NCBI GenBank assembly: GCA_017432615.1
Contig: JAFRIV010000036.1
Location: 1 to 45,084, forward strand
DNA length: 45,084 bases
Direction: 5' to 3'
Origin: Oscillospiraceae bacterium
Lineage (GTDB): Bacteria > Bacillota > Clostridia > Oscillospirales > Oscillospiraceae
Part shown: piece by piece, positions 8,899 through 20,670 of the stretch
Numbering within the stretch: the first letter of the stretch is position 1
Layout: each line of letters starts with the position of its first letter
Notes under the pieces: model-generated
The model's database searches: none
What the model was told of the DNA's origin: nothing
The model's input: the letters and a program-made list of their open reading frames with translations, nothing else
Position numbers and translations under genes: made by a program

Positions 8899-9960
8899 TC
8901 ATTCCTGTTTTATCTCTTTTAAAATTTCAATTGTGTGAGAGAAACCGCGCTGTGCATCAAATAATCCCTTCCAGCCGAGTTTCAGTAATTCAGAACTATC
9001 AAGTGAAGAATTGTTCATGGGATTAAACATCTTTTTTTCACTGTCTGTAGATAGCTCTGTCTTCATTGATACCCCCGCGGTTTCAGCCAAGATCGTTGCC
9101 ATCTGACGGATCGTAATAATGGAATCCGGATTTGAAATATTATAGGCTTTGACGGATTCTCCATTCAGCAGCACATTCATGATTGCTGTTGCGCCATCCA
9201 GGCAATAGCAATAACTTCTGATCTGCCTGCCGTCACTTTTCATAATAATGTCTTCGCCCCGGGCTGCGGCATAAGCCCAAGCTGAAGATACGCGTTTGTC
9301 ATGCTCATTTGCTGTCGGACCATAAATATGCCCGGGACGAACAATTACGGTATCGATTCCGAATTCTTCTGCATAGGAAGCACAAAGCGTCTCGGCAGCA
9401 CATTTGCCAACCGCATATGAATTTCTCGGATTCAAAAGATCAATATAACCATAATCGTCTGGATTGCAGGGACTGTTTCTCTCTTTCCTCCCGTATACTT
9501 CAGAACTGGAGATATAGAGGATACGGCTGACCTCTTTCTCCTTCATATAGTCAAGGAGAAACTTCATGCCCGTAAAATTACTGAGCATTGTCTCTACCGG
9601 CTCCCTCAGGATCTTGTCGGGAGAAGCATTGCCGGCACCATGTATAATATAGTCACACGGGAGATCTAAATGATTATTTAAGGAAGCTGCGTCATATGGA
9701 ACAAAAACAAACCAATCTTCCCCAACATAACGGGTAAACCGTGCTTGTATTTTCTGCTCGTTACGTCCTGCTGCAAGGATTACTATTTTCTCTCTATGCG
9801 TTTCATTCCATCGAATAAACAGGTCAAGTACTGCAGAGCATATCAGACCCGTGCATCCTGTAACCATCACACGTTTTCCGGCTAATTTGTTTAATTGAGG
9901 AAATCCTTTGATGCTTTCATCCAAATCAGAGATCCAAAGCCTGCTGTCATAGATACTCAT
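8899..9960 (-). CDS. Extended SDR: NAD-dependent epimerase/dehydratase family protein
   Basis: Protein of 353 aa with an N-terminal Rossmann fold. The nucleotide motif is VTGCTGLICS, in which the usual third Gly is replaced by Cys. It has an ISSSEVYG segment and the catalytic YAVGK (YxxxK). A proline-glycine RPGHIYGP motif and a C-terminal substrate region follow, as in sugar-nucleotide epimerases, dehydratases and decarboxylases. It starts 4 nt after the cytidylyltransferase stop, so the two are probably co-translated and act in one pathway. One idea is that it modifies the CDP-linked moiety or its precursor. This is not the TarJ-type (zinc alcohol dehydrogenase-like) partner known for CDP-ribitol. 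The exact reaction is unknown. Confidence 0.85.
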   Translation of the reverse strand: MSIYDSRLWISDLDESIKGFPQLNKLAGKRVMVTGCTGLICSAVLDLFIRWNETHREKIVILAAGRNEQKIQARFTRYVGEDWFVFVPYDAASLNNHLDLPCDYIIHGAGNASPDKILREPVETMLSNFTGMKFLLDYMKEKEVSRILYISSSEVYGRKERNSPCNPDDYGYIDLLNPRNSYAVGKCAAETLCASYAEEFGIDTVIVRPGHIYGPTANEHDKRVSSAWAYAAARGEDIIMKSDGRQIRSYCYCLDGATAIMNVLLNGESVKAYNISNPDSIITIRQMATILAETAGVSMKTELSTDSEKKMFNPMNNSSLDSSELLKLGWKGLFDAQRGFSHTIEILKEIKQE

Positions 9961-9964
9961 GATC

Positions 9965-10681
9965 TCAAACCTTCAGCCAATCGATACGTTTCTCTGCAAG
10001 CAGTGCTTTAAAAATGTCTATATCTTCAATGGTCGTCAGTTTTATATTTTTCTCTGATCCGACGGAAAAATAAACCTGTTCACCCATTTCAATTTTCAAA
10101 GTACAGGAAGCTACAGAATTTGTAATGCCTGCCTCCAATGCTCTTCTGTGCAAATTGCAAATATCCCCGATCCTGAAAGCCTGAGGCGTCTGCGTTCTCT
10201 TTAGATTTTCACGCGGGTAAGACCCGGTTGAGATGAGATTGTCCTCTGTCTGGAGCATTGCTTCCACGCATGGAATAACAGCAACTGCGTTCCCGAATTT
10301 TCTGGCAACTCGAATATTATCAGAAATGATCTCTGCAGAAACCATTGGACGTATCGCATCGTGAATAAGCACCAGGTCATCACGTTCATAATGCTTTTCC
10401 AGCTCAAAAACACCGTTACGAATAGATTCCTGACCAGTTTTTCCGCCGGGAATAACATATTTGAGTTTCGTGATGTTGAACTGTCTTGCATAAGCCCATA
10501 AGACTTCTTCCCATCCGTCAATGCACACAACCGAAATTGCATCAATTTCCGGATGATTTTCAAATGCTTCCAATGTATAAATGATGACCGGGCGTCCATT
10601 GACTGCAATAAACTGTTTAGGGATAGCCTGGTGCATACGGCTACCGGAGCCTCCGGCAAGAATTAACGCTATATTGGCCAC
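9965..10681 (-). CDS. IspD/TarI-like cytidylyltransferase
   Basis: Protein of 238 aa with the CTP-binding loop LAGGSGSRMHQAIPKQF, the VLIHDAIRPM motif, and C-terminal IKLTTIEDIDIFKALL. The family includes IspD (MEP pathway) and TarI/Bcs1 (D-ribitol-5-phosphate cytidylyltransferase). Length and motifs do not separate them with certainty. Its position between a LicD gene and a sugar-nucleotide SDR argues for a CDP-alditol or CDP-sugar donor for the glycan, not for isoprenoid synthesis. The start is GTG 10681 with a GGGGTGAT ribosome binding site. The product would supply LicD-type transferases in the same operon, which use CDP donors. Confidence 0.85.
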   Translation of the reverse strand: MANIALILAGGSGSRMHQAIPKQFIAVNGRPVIIYTLEAFENHPEIDAISVVCIDGWEEVLWAYARQFNITKLKYVIPGGKTGQESIRNGVFELEKHYERDDLVLIHDAIRPMVSAEIISDNIRVARKFGNAVAVIPCVEAMLQTEDNLISTGSYPRENLKRTQTPQAFRIGDICNLHRRALEAGITNSVASCTLKIEMGEQVYFSVGSEKNIKLTTIEDIDIFKALLAEKRIDWLKV

Positions 10682-10701
10682 GAAATCACCCCAAATACTT
10701 T

Positions 10702-11586
10702 TTAAAAATATTTTTCCCCTCTATACTTCTTATATGGTGTGTGTAAATCCATAAAAACGATTCGATGCTCCGGATGACGATCCTTTTCCGGCGGTAACTC
10801 CATATAATTCCCATATCTTATTTTCAAATACTCTTCAGCTCCAACAGGAATCGGCAATTCCGTATCCTCAAAAGGCACCCACTTGATATCGTCAAACCAT
10901 TCCTTTTTGAATACCCATGTTATATAGGGAAACATGGATAATTCTTTTAAATATCTGGCTTTTCTATAATTTCTGTTAGGCAGCGTCGCTACCATTTCCA
11001 AAAAATGCCACATATGATACTGAATCATTTCAGTTCGAAACACACCGAGAATTATTCTCGCAGCAGTTTTAATTGCTTTGGATTGCCTTGCAGGGACACG
11101 ACCCGCCTTGAACAAAGATAATCCGGCCCCAATAAGAACTTGAAATAACTGACCGATTTTGCTGTTGGGCGTGACCACAAGGCAGCCTAAATCAACGGAT
11201 AAGCCTTGATTCACATCATATTTTACAGTTGAATCCGTGATAAACGTAGTATGATTATCTCTTACGGAATCAGACAATGTATGATCATTATAATGTTTCC
11301 CCTGTATACACAGAGAGTATCGTTCTTGATCAGCATACTCGTTCCATATTTCTATAAACTTTTTATATTCGTCAGGGGTAAAGCATATATCCATGTCATC
11401 ATCCCACGGGATAAATCCATGCTCCCTGACCGCCCCTAATAGCGAGCCGGCATACAAAAAGAATTTTACATGATGCTCTTTACATAAATCTGCAATATAT
11501 TGAACGATATCAAGACTCTTTTTTTGAAGTTCCTTTAGTTCCTCTTCTGTCAGTTGAATCAATTCCGGTCTGTTTTTATCATGCAT
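10702..11586 (-). CDS. LicD family phosphotransferase (first copy)
   Basis: Protein of 294 aa with the LicD signature near its N-terminus (FFLYAGSLLGAVREHGFIP then WDDDMDICFTPDEYKKF) and the C-terminal RYGNYMELPPEKDRHPEH. LicD proteins transfer phosphocholine or alditol phosphate from CDP donors to glycans. I chose ATG 11586 because GGAG lies 6 nt before it. The upstream ATG at 11598 overlaps the preceding stop codon as TAATG but lacks a ribosome binding site. Related to but clearly different from the second LicD copy at 1757-2605, so the two may modify different positions. Cytidylyltransferase and SDR genes follow directly and probably make its donor. Confidence 0.88.
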   Translation of the reverse strand: MHDKNRPELIQLTEEELKELQKKSLDIVQYIADLCKEHHVKFFLYAGSLLGAVREHGFIPWDDDMDICFTPDEYKKFIEIWNEYADQERYSLCIQGKHYNDHTLSDSVRDNHTTFITDSTVKYDVNQGLSVDLGCLVVTPNSKIGQLFQVLIGAGLSLFKAGRVPARQSKAIKTAARIILGVFRTEMIQYHMWHFLEMVATLPNRNYRKARYLKELSMFPYITWVFKKEWFDDIKWVPFEDTELPIPVGAEEYLKIRYGNYMELPPEKDRHPEHRIVFMDLHTPYKKYRGEKYF

Positions 11587-11597
11587 CTTTAGCTCCA

Positions 11598-12254
11598 TTA
11601 TTTTTCAGAAAAATCTGAAGCAGCAGCTTCCTGATTTCCCATAAACTCACCCATGGTAGCTTCTCCTTCTGCACTGATACCTTCGTGAGTGAGGACTGTT
11701 TTTATCGTATGAAAAATGATTTTCCAGTCACCAAGAAAAGTAATATGCTCTACATATTTTACATCCCAGTCGAACTTTTCTTCCCAGGAGATCGCATTCC
11801 GGCCATGAACCTGAGCAAGTCCGGTAAATCCCGGGCGTACTTCATGGCGGCGTGCCTGTTGTGTATTATACCGGGAGAGATAACGCACCAGCAACGGTCT
11901 GGGACCGACGATGGACATATCTCCCTTGATGATGTTAAACAGCTCAGGCAATTCGTCCAGAGATGTGCTGCGAAGTAATTTCCCAAACGGAGTGAGACGC
12001 ACTTCATCCGATAAAAGATTACCATTTTCATCTCTGGCATCCGTCATAGTACGGAATTTATAGAGTTTAAAAATCTTTTCATCCTTACCCGGGCGATCCT
12101 GAGTAAAGAGCACAGGAGATCCGAGTTTTTTCTTTACAAGAAGAGCCGTAACCCCCATTACCGGGCTGAGCACAATAAGCGCTGCGCCGGACAAAACAAC
12201 ATCAACAGGCCTTTTGAAATACTTCTCATAAGGTCCGTAAGGCTTATGCTTCAT
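11598..12254 (-). CDS. Priming phosphoglycosyl transferase (bacterial sugar transferase, PglC/WcaJ-type)
   Basis: Protein of 218 aa with the monotopic phosphoglycosyl transferase core: one N-terminal membrane segment ([20 protein letters not shown]), [39 protein letters not shown] with the catalytic Asp-Glu pair, and SIVGPRPLL. The family moves a sugar-1-phosphate from a UDP-sugar to undecaprenyl phosphate, the first step of repeat-unit assembly. The short form without the N-terminal CoA-binding-like domain resembles PglC. The dehydratase and aminotransferase just upstream suggest a UDP-4-amino-4,6-dideoxyhexose or its acetylated form as donor. No PglD-type acetyltransferase is seen in the window. 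Codon and base composition match the lower-GC genes downstream, not the aminotransferase before it. Confidence 0.92.
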   Translation of the reverse strand: MKHKPYGPYEKYFKRPVDVVLSGAALIVLSPVMGVTALLVKKKLGSPVLFTQDRPGKDEKIFKLYKFRTMTDARDENGNLLSDEVRLTPFGKLLRSTSLDELPELFNIIKGDMSIVGPRPLLVRYLSRYNTQQARRHEVRPGFTGLAQVHGRNAISWEEKFDWDVKYVEHITFLGDWKIIFHTIKTVLTHEGISAEGEATMGEFMGNQEAAASDFSEK

Positions 12255-12271
12255 GATAACAGATTTCCCTC

Positions 12272-13567
12272 TTATTCAAAACAGCGATGGATAATATCCA
12301 TAACCTTTGCCTGCTCGTCAGGAGTCATCTTATTGTCTGACGGCAGACATAAGCCGCGGCGGAAGATGTCGGCGCCAACGTCAATGCCGCTGCCTGCGAT
12401 ATAGGCATTGGTCTTTCCGCGGCCGTTTCCTTCGGACGTAATGAAGGCATGGGTGCGGTAGATAGGCTGCAGGTGCATCGGTTTCCAGATGGGGCGGCCT
12501 TCGGCATTGAAAGAAGCAAGGGTGGAGAGGATCTCTCCCGGGGAGCTTTTGCCGGGTGCGGTGGTCCAAAGCTCGGAGGAGTCCGAACGGACGTGCGGTG
12601 CCATGGCGTCTTCGTCGATCAGCAGGCAGGAAAGCCAGAAGTTGGGGACGGTCTTTTCTGCATCGTAAGGATTCATGCTTACGGGCAGATCTTTGAAGCC
12701 TTCTTTATACCGTTCGTAGATGGCCTTCTTCTGCGCGATATGCTCTGCAAGGTACGGGATCTGGCCTCGCACGATGCCCGCAATGATGTTGCTCATGCGG
12801 TAGTTGTATCCGATCTCTTCATGCTGGTACCATGGTGCTGCCTCTCGGGACTGGGTGGACCATTTGCGTACCTTGTCGGCATCTTCTTTGCTGTCGGTCA
12901 GGAACATGCCGCCGGCGGAGCCGGTGATGATCTTGTTGCCGTTGAAGCTGATGCAGTTATAATCCCCCAGGGCGCCGGTCTCGATCCATTTGCCGTTGAG
13001 GAGGTATTTGGCACCGAGGGATTCTGCGGCATCTTCCACGATAAGAGCATGGTGGGCGTCGCAGATTTTTTTCAGCTCTTCCATCTTGCCAGGGGTTCCG
13101 TAGAGATGGGCGATCACAACAAGGCGCACATCCGGGTAGATCTCAAAAGCCTTTTCCAAGGCTACAGGATCCATATTCCAGGTATCGGGCTCGGTATCGA
13201 TAAAGACGGCCTCGCCGTCTTCATACGCTACCGGGTTGATGCTGGCATCAAAGGTCATGTCGGAGCAGAAGACGCGGTGTCCCTGCAGGGTGCCCTGATT
13301 GGGCTTTGCTTGGCCGTAGAGTTTTTCCCCTGCCAGTTTGGTGGCAAGATGCAGGGCGGCTGTGCCGGCAGAGAGTGCCACGGCATATTTTACGCCGATG
13401 TACTCCGCGATCTGCTTTTCCACTTCATTGATGTTGGCGCCTACGGTAGAGACCCAGTTGGTCTCTATGGCGTCATCCACCCAATGCTTTTCTTCCCCGT
13501 GCATAGTGGGGGTTGCCAGCCAGACTTTTTTTGCAAAGGGCTCGATGCCCTGAAATCTCGGATCCAT
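12272..13567 (-). CDS. DegT/DnrJ/EryC1/StrS family sugar-nucleotide aminotransferase
   Basis: PLP-dependent aminotransferase of 431 aa. It shows [18 protein letters not shown], the [13 protein letters not shown] region, [12 protein letters not shown] with the cofactor-binding Asp, and [14 protein letters not shown] with the Schiff-base Lys. The C-terminal part has the Phe/Trp-rich substrate segment of UDP-4-keto sugar aminotransferases such as PglE and PseC. It would aminate the product of the dehydratase encoded directly upstream. I chose ATG 13567, with AAGGA 8 nt upstream. The in-frame ATG at 13585 overlaps the dehydratase stop as TGATG and has no ribosome binding site. GC content is clearly higher than in the genes that follow. 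Confidence 0.88.
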   Translation of the reverse strand: MDPRFQGIEPFAKKVWLATPTMHGEEKHWVDDAIETNWVSTVGANINEVEKQIAEYIGVKYAVALSAGTAALHLATKLAGEKLYGQAKPNQGTLQGHRVFCSDMTFDASINPVAYEDGEAVFIDTEPDTWNMDPVALEKAFEIYPDVRLVVIAHLYGTPGKMEELKKICDAHHALIVEDAAESLGAKYLLNGKWIETGALGDYNCISFNGNKIITGSAGGMFLTDSKEDADKVRKWSTQSREAAPWYQHEEIGYNYRMSNIIAGIVRGQIPYLAEHIAQKKAIYERYKEGFKDLPVSMNPYDAEKTVPNFWLSCLLIDEDAMAPHVRSDSSELWTTAPGKSSPGEILSTLASFNAEGRPIWKPMHLQPIYRTHAFITSEGNGRGKTNAYIAGSGIDVGADIFRRGLCLPSDNKMTPDEQAKVMDIIHRCFE

Positions 13568-13584
13568 GTTTTGTTTCCTTTCCA

Positions 13585-15597
13585 TCAGTCAGTTTCATTA
13601 GGTGCGAGGGGAACGTACATTCCGTCTTTTACGACGGTTACACTGGGGATCTCTGCCGGATGATAGGTGGAGACCATTTTTGCCACGCGGGTGCGGATGT
13701 CTCTGCGGTTGTTGTAGGCATCTTCCATCAGCGTGTTGAGCTGTGTGAGGAAGACATCCGTATCGAAGGCGATGGGCATGCCAATGTGGATAAGGTCGTT
13801 ATCCGTTTTCTGCAGGCCTTCTTCCGCCATCAGCTTTTCTTCATAGAGTTTTTCGCCGGGGCGCAGACCGGAGTAGACGATCTTGATGTCTTCATCCGGT
13901 TTATAGCCGGAGAGGCGGATCAGGTTGCGGGCAAGCGTGTCGATCTTGACGGGGCTGCCCATATCCAGCACAAAGATCTCCCCGCCTTTGGCATAGGTGC
14001 CGGCGAGCATGACCAGGGAAACAGCTTCCGGGATGGTCATAAAGTAGCGGATGATGTCCGGGTGGGTTACCGTGACAGGGCCGCCCATCTCGATCTGCTT
14101 TTTGAAGATGGGGATGACGGATCCGTTGCTGCCCAGGACGTTGCCGAAGCGCACCGCCACAAACTCTGTTTTGATATGCTGGAATTTTTCTTTGTCCCTG
14201 GCGTAATTGCCCACATGGGTAAAGATCTGGGGGATCTCATCCGCTTTGCCGGCTTTGATCTTGGCATCAAAGGATTGGATGACCATCTCGCACAGGCGCT
14301 TGGAGGCGCCCATGATGTTGGTGGGGTTGACTGCCTTGTCCGTGCTGATGAGGACAAAACGCTCACATCCGTTCAGCATAGCGGCATAAGCCGTTTTATA
14401 GGTGCCGATGGCGTTGTTTTTGATAGCCTCACAGGGGCTGTCCTCCATAAGAGGCACATGCTTGTGAGCTGCCGCATGGTAGACGATGTTGGGGTGGTAT
14501 TCCTCAAACACCTGGAACATCCGCCGGCTGTCCCGCACGGAACCGATGAGCGTGATAAGGTTTAAATCGGGGTATTTGCTTTTCAGTTCCAGCTGGATGG
14601 AATAGGCGTTGTTCTCATAAACATCAAAGATGATAAGCTGTTTGGGAGAATGGCCGGCGATCTGCCGGCAGAGCTCCGAGCCGATGGAGCCGCCGCCGCC
14701 CGTCACCAGAACGACTTTTCCGTTTATAAATTCAAATACTTCCTGCAGGTCCGGCTTGATGGGGTCTCTGCCCAGGAGGTCTTCAATGTTGACGTCCTTC
14801 GTGTTAGAGACAGAGATCTGATCCAGAGCAAACTGGTACATGCCCGGCAGCTGCTTGACTTTACAGCCGGTCTCGTTGCAGAGGTTGATGATGTCTTTCC
14901 GATCGGCAAGGGAAGCGGAGGGGATGGCAAAATAGATCTTGTCGATCTTATACTTCTCCACGGCGGAAAAGATTTCTTCCCTGCCGCCCACGATGGGGAC
15001 GCCGTCAATATAGCGGTTCCATTTGTTGGGGTTGTCGTCAATGATGCAGACGACCTTTTCATTCAACCGCTCTGACGTCCGGATATCCCGGAGGAGCAGC
15101 TGCCCGGCAGACCCCGCGCCGATCATCATGACCCGCTCTGCAGTATCCGTCGGCCTAATGGACCGCAAAAGATTGATCAGCCGGTAAGAAAATCGGGGGA
15201 GCATAAGGAAGGTGAGCTGGAGGATGGCTCCGAAAAGGTAATACGAAAGAGGCATCCTACCGTAGAAGAACCAGGTGATCACAATGTGAAGCAGGGAGGT
15301 AAGTATAGAGCCTTCCACCACGCGCACCAGTTCCACATAACTGGCAAACCGCCACATGGACTGATACATCTTTAAAAAATAGAAGATAACGATAGCCCCT
15401 ATGGCATAGGGGGTGATGAAATGGAGATAGATCTTGAAGTAATTGTTCGGAATATTGGAATACACCGCGTCAAAGCGGAACCAAAGCCCCAGAAAATAGG
15501 CAGCATGAATGAACAGAAAATCCCAGAGGATCAGCCCGCCTGCGATGATCTGCCAGTGCTCTAAAACCTGTTTATGAGGCGAATTCTTCCTGTCCAC
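13585..15597 (-). CDS. Membrane UDP-sugar 4,6-dehydratase (CapD/PglF family)
   Basis: Protein of 670 aa starting with GTG 15597 (AAGGAAG upstream). Residues 15-140 hold four membrane segments and 150-280 a CoA-binding-like Rossmann domain. From residue 292 comes the catalytic SDR domain with TGGGGSIG (299-306), AAAHKHVPLME (376-385) and STDKAVNPTNIMGASK (418-433). In this motif Met replaces the usual catalytic Tyr, as in PglF and FlaA1-type dehydratases. It should convert UDP-GlcNAc to UDP-4-keto-6-deoxy-GlcNAc at the membrane. First gene of the polysaccharide operon, about 170 nt downstream of its promoter. It overlaps the next gene's first ATG by one base. Confidence 0.92.
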   Translation of the reverse strand: MDRKNSPHKQVLEHWQIIAGGLILWDFLFIHAAYFLGLWFRFDAVYSNIPNNYFKIYLHFITPYAIGAIVIFYFLKMYQSMWRFASYVELVRVVEGSILTSLLHIVITWFFYGRMPLSYYLFGAILQLTFLMLPRFSYRLINLLRSIRPTDTAERVMMIGAGSAGQLLLRDIRTSERLNEKVVCIIDDNPNKWNRYIDGVPIVGGREEIFSAVEKYKIDKIYFAIPSASLADRKDIINLCNETGCKVKQLPGMYQFALDQISVSNTKDVNIEDLLGRDPIKPDLQEVFEFINGKVVLVTGGGGSIGSELCRQIAGHSPKQLIIFDVYENNAYSIQLELKSKYPDLNLITLIGSVRDSRRMFQVFEEYHPNIVYHAAAHKHVPLMEDSPCEAIKNNAIGTYKTAYAAMLNGCERFVLISTDKAVNPTNIMGASKRLCEMVIQSFDAKIKAGKADEIPQIFTHVGNYARDKEKFQHIKTEFVAVRFGNVLGSNGSVIPIFKKQIEMGGPVTVTHPDIIRYFMTIPEAVSLVMLAGTYAKGGEIFVLDMGSPVKIDTLARNLIRLSGYKPDEDIKIVYSGLRPGEKLYEEKLMAEEGLQKTDNDLIHIGMPIAFDTDVFLTQLNTLMEDAYNNRRDIRTRVAKMVSTYHPAEIPSVTVVKDGMYVPLAPNETD

Positions 15598-15642
15598 GTT
15601 GATTTACTTCCTTACTATATAATAGAAGATAATATTTTCAGA

Positions 15643-15688
15643 ACCGTCCCGTGCCGAAGACGGTCAGGAGAGTTGCTTGCTTCTCCTG
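15643..15688 (-). promoter_or_regulatory. Two adjacent RNA hairpins in the leader of the polysaccharide operon
   Basis: The leader RNA contains two consecutive hairpins: 15665-15688 (stem CAGGAG/CTCCTG) and 15643-15664 (stem ACCGTC/GACGGT). Neither is followed by a run of U, so they are not simple terminators. They could bind an antitermination or other regulatory protein. That role is inference only. Confidence 0.45.
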
Positions 15689-15772
15689 CAGAATCGAGGA
15701 AAGTTGGTTTATCTTAACAGTCTGGCTTGCCTGAAAACTTGACATTTTCCTTAAAAGCACTGTAAGGGGATT

Positions 15773-15801
15773 ATTTTACTATAAAAGTAGAAATAATGCA
15801 A
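15773..15801 (-). promoter_or_regulatory. Sigma-A-type promoter of the polysaccharide operon
   Basis: On the minus strand TTGCAT (15796-15801), 17 nt spacing, TAAAAT (15773-15778). It lies about 170 nt before the dehydratase start and is the only good promoter I found at the head of this long operon. Confidence 0.75.
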
Positions 15802-15885
15802 GTAATAGCTGGACGAAAGGGTCTCAATTTTTTCTATTTGATGACTTTTTTTCAGTTTTTCTCCATTTTTACCTGTTTTAATCCT

Positions 15886-16809
15886 TTAATAGAAGGGGTT
15901 GTTATCAGGGGGGAAGAGGGTGCGGAGGAGGACGGAGTTTTCGAGGAAGATTTTGTCGAGGTCGTCGTCGTAGACGCTCATGGAGAGCAGCAGCATGGCC
16001 AGCTCCGCATCCCCGTCCAGCGCCCGCCGGACCATCCGGTACGCGAGGACGGAGTGCCGGTCCGGGATCAGGTGATAATCCTCCCGCAGGGCCTGCAGTT
16101 CCTCCTTCTCCGGGTCCATCGGCATGGTCAGCATCAGGTTGACCAGGGAGACCATGTCGCGGGATCCGTACCATCTGCCGATCTCCTCCGGCCAGGGGAT
16201 GTCCGCATAGGTCTCCCCGTCCCGGATCCTGCGGATGACCCGCGGGGAGACGCCGACGTCTCTTGCGATCGACATGGCGGCCTCCCCTCTCATCAGCCGG
16301 ATCCGGATCGCGCTCACTTCTCCGATGGTGAAGCTACGCTCCTGAGCCCTGGCGCTGCCGGGCTTTTTCTCCGCGAGGGGGAATGTTACACCGTCCAGCG
16401 TCTCCAGCACGTCCCGGTAGAGCTTCCCGTCCCGGATGAGGGCCACCGTCTTCGGCGAAACGCCGTGCTCTTTCGCCAGGCTGCGCAGGCTCTTCCCTTC
16501 CGACAGTTCCCGGGTGATCGCCTTCACGCTCTCTTCGTCCAGCTTCCTGCCGGCACCCGGTTTTCCCCGGTGGGCTTCCCGCATTTTCTGCACGGATTCC
16601 GGCGTATAGCGCGCCCCTTTCCGGTGCAGGATCGTGTGTTCGGCACGGGTCATCACCGTGAGGTTCTCCGGCCGGTTGTCTTTCTTGTTCCCGTTGAGGT
16701 GGTGCACCACCTCGTCTTCCGTCAGTTTCCGGCCCAGTGCCTGCTCCATCAGCAGGACATGGACCGGTCTCTGTTTTCCGTTTACGGTCTTTACTTCATA
16801 CTCACCCAT
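15886..16809 (-). CDS. HNH endonuclease-like protein with duplicated helix-turn-helix segments
   Basis: Protein of 307 aa. Residues 1-65 form an HNH_3-type (His-Me finger) nuclease domain with HHLNGNKKDNRPENL (H36, H37, N39, D44, N45, N49) followed by TVMTRAEH. Residues about 91-133 and 163-203 are two related helix-turn-helix segments (SLRSLAKEHGVSPKTVALIR and MSIARDVGVSPRVIRRIR), each ending in an IRDGxxY.D(V/I) pattern. Residues 205-307 are unrecognised and mostly helical in appearance. The layout resembles phage or intron-type homing nucleases that use HTH repeats for DNA recognition. It stands free, just behind the rpoC terminator and before the polysaccharide promoter, with a weak ribosome binding site (GGAAGA). 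GC is high, like rpoBC. It could also be a DNA-binding regulator with a nuclease-derived domain. Confidence 0.78.
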   Translation of the reverse strand: MGEYEVKTVNGKQRPVHVLLMEQALGRKLTEDEVVHHLNGNKKDNRPENLTVMTRAEHTILHRKGARYTPESVQKMREAHRGKPGAGRKLDEESVKAITRELSEGKSLRSLAKEHGVSPKTVALIRDGKLYRDVLETLDGVTFPLAEKKPGSARAQERSFTIGEVSAIRIRLMRGEAAMSIARDVGVSPRVIRRIRDGETYADIPWPEEIGRWYGSRDMVSLVNLMLTMPMDPEKEELQALREDYHLIPDRHSVLAYRMVRRALDGDAELAMLLLSMSVYDDDLDKIFLENSVLLRTLFPPDNNPFY

Positions 16810-16867
16810 GACGATTCTTCCGTTTCCGTAAAGTTCCTGTTTTATCCCTGCGAATAGCGGTCTTTCG

Positions 16868-16914
16868 AAAAAACTCCGGGGTCTTCGGCGAATGGGTCGG
16901 AGATCCCGGAGTTT
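16868..16914 (-). terminator. Intrinsic terminator after rpoC
   Basis: On the minus strand an imperfect hairpin with arms AAACTCCGGGATCTCCGA and CGAAGACCCCGGAGTTT is followed by TTTTTT at 16868-16873. It begins 19 nt after the rpoC stop and separates rpoBC from the HNH gene. Confidence 0.85.
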
Positions 16915-16932
16915 TGAGTTCTTTGAAAAGGA

Positions 16933-20669
<3,737 letters not shown>

Positions 20670-20670
<1 letters not shown>

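Noticed and set aside
12449-14565. Plus-strand open frames opposite the aminotransferase and dehydratase genes
   Set aside because: They are antisense to clearly recognised enzymes, lack motifs, and overlap each other.
15796-16857. 353-codon plus-strand frame opposite the HNH gene
   Set aside because: The minus strand carries the HNH and HTH motifs; the plus frame has no domain, and its start overlaps the polysaccharide promoter.
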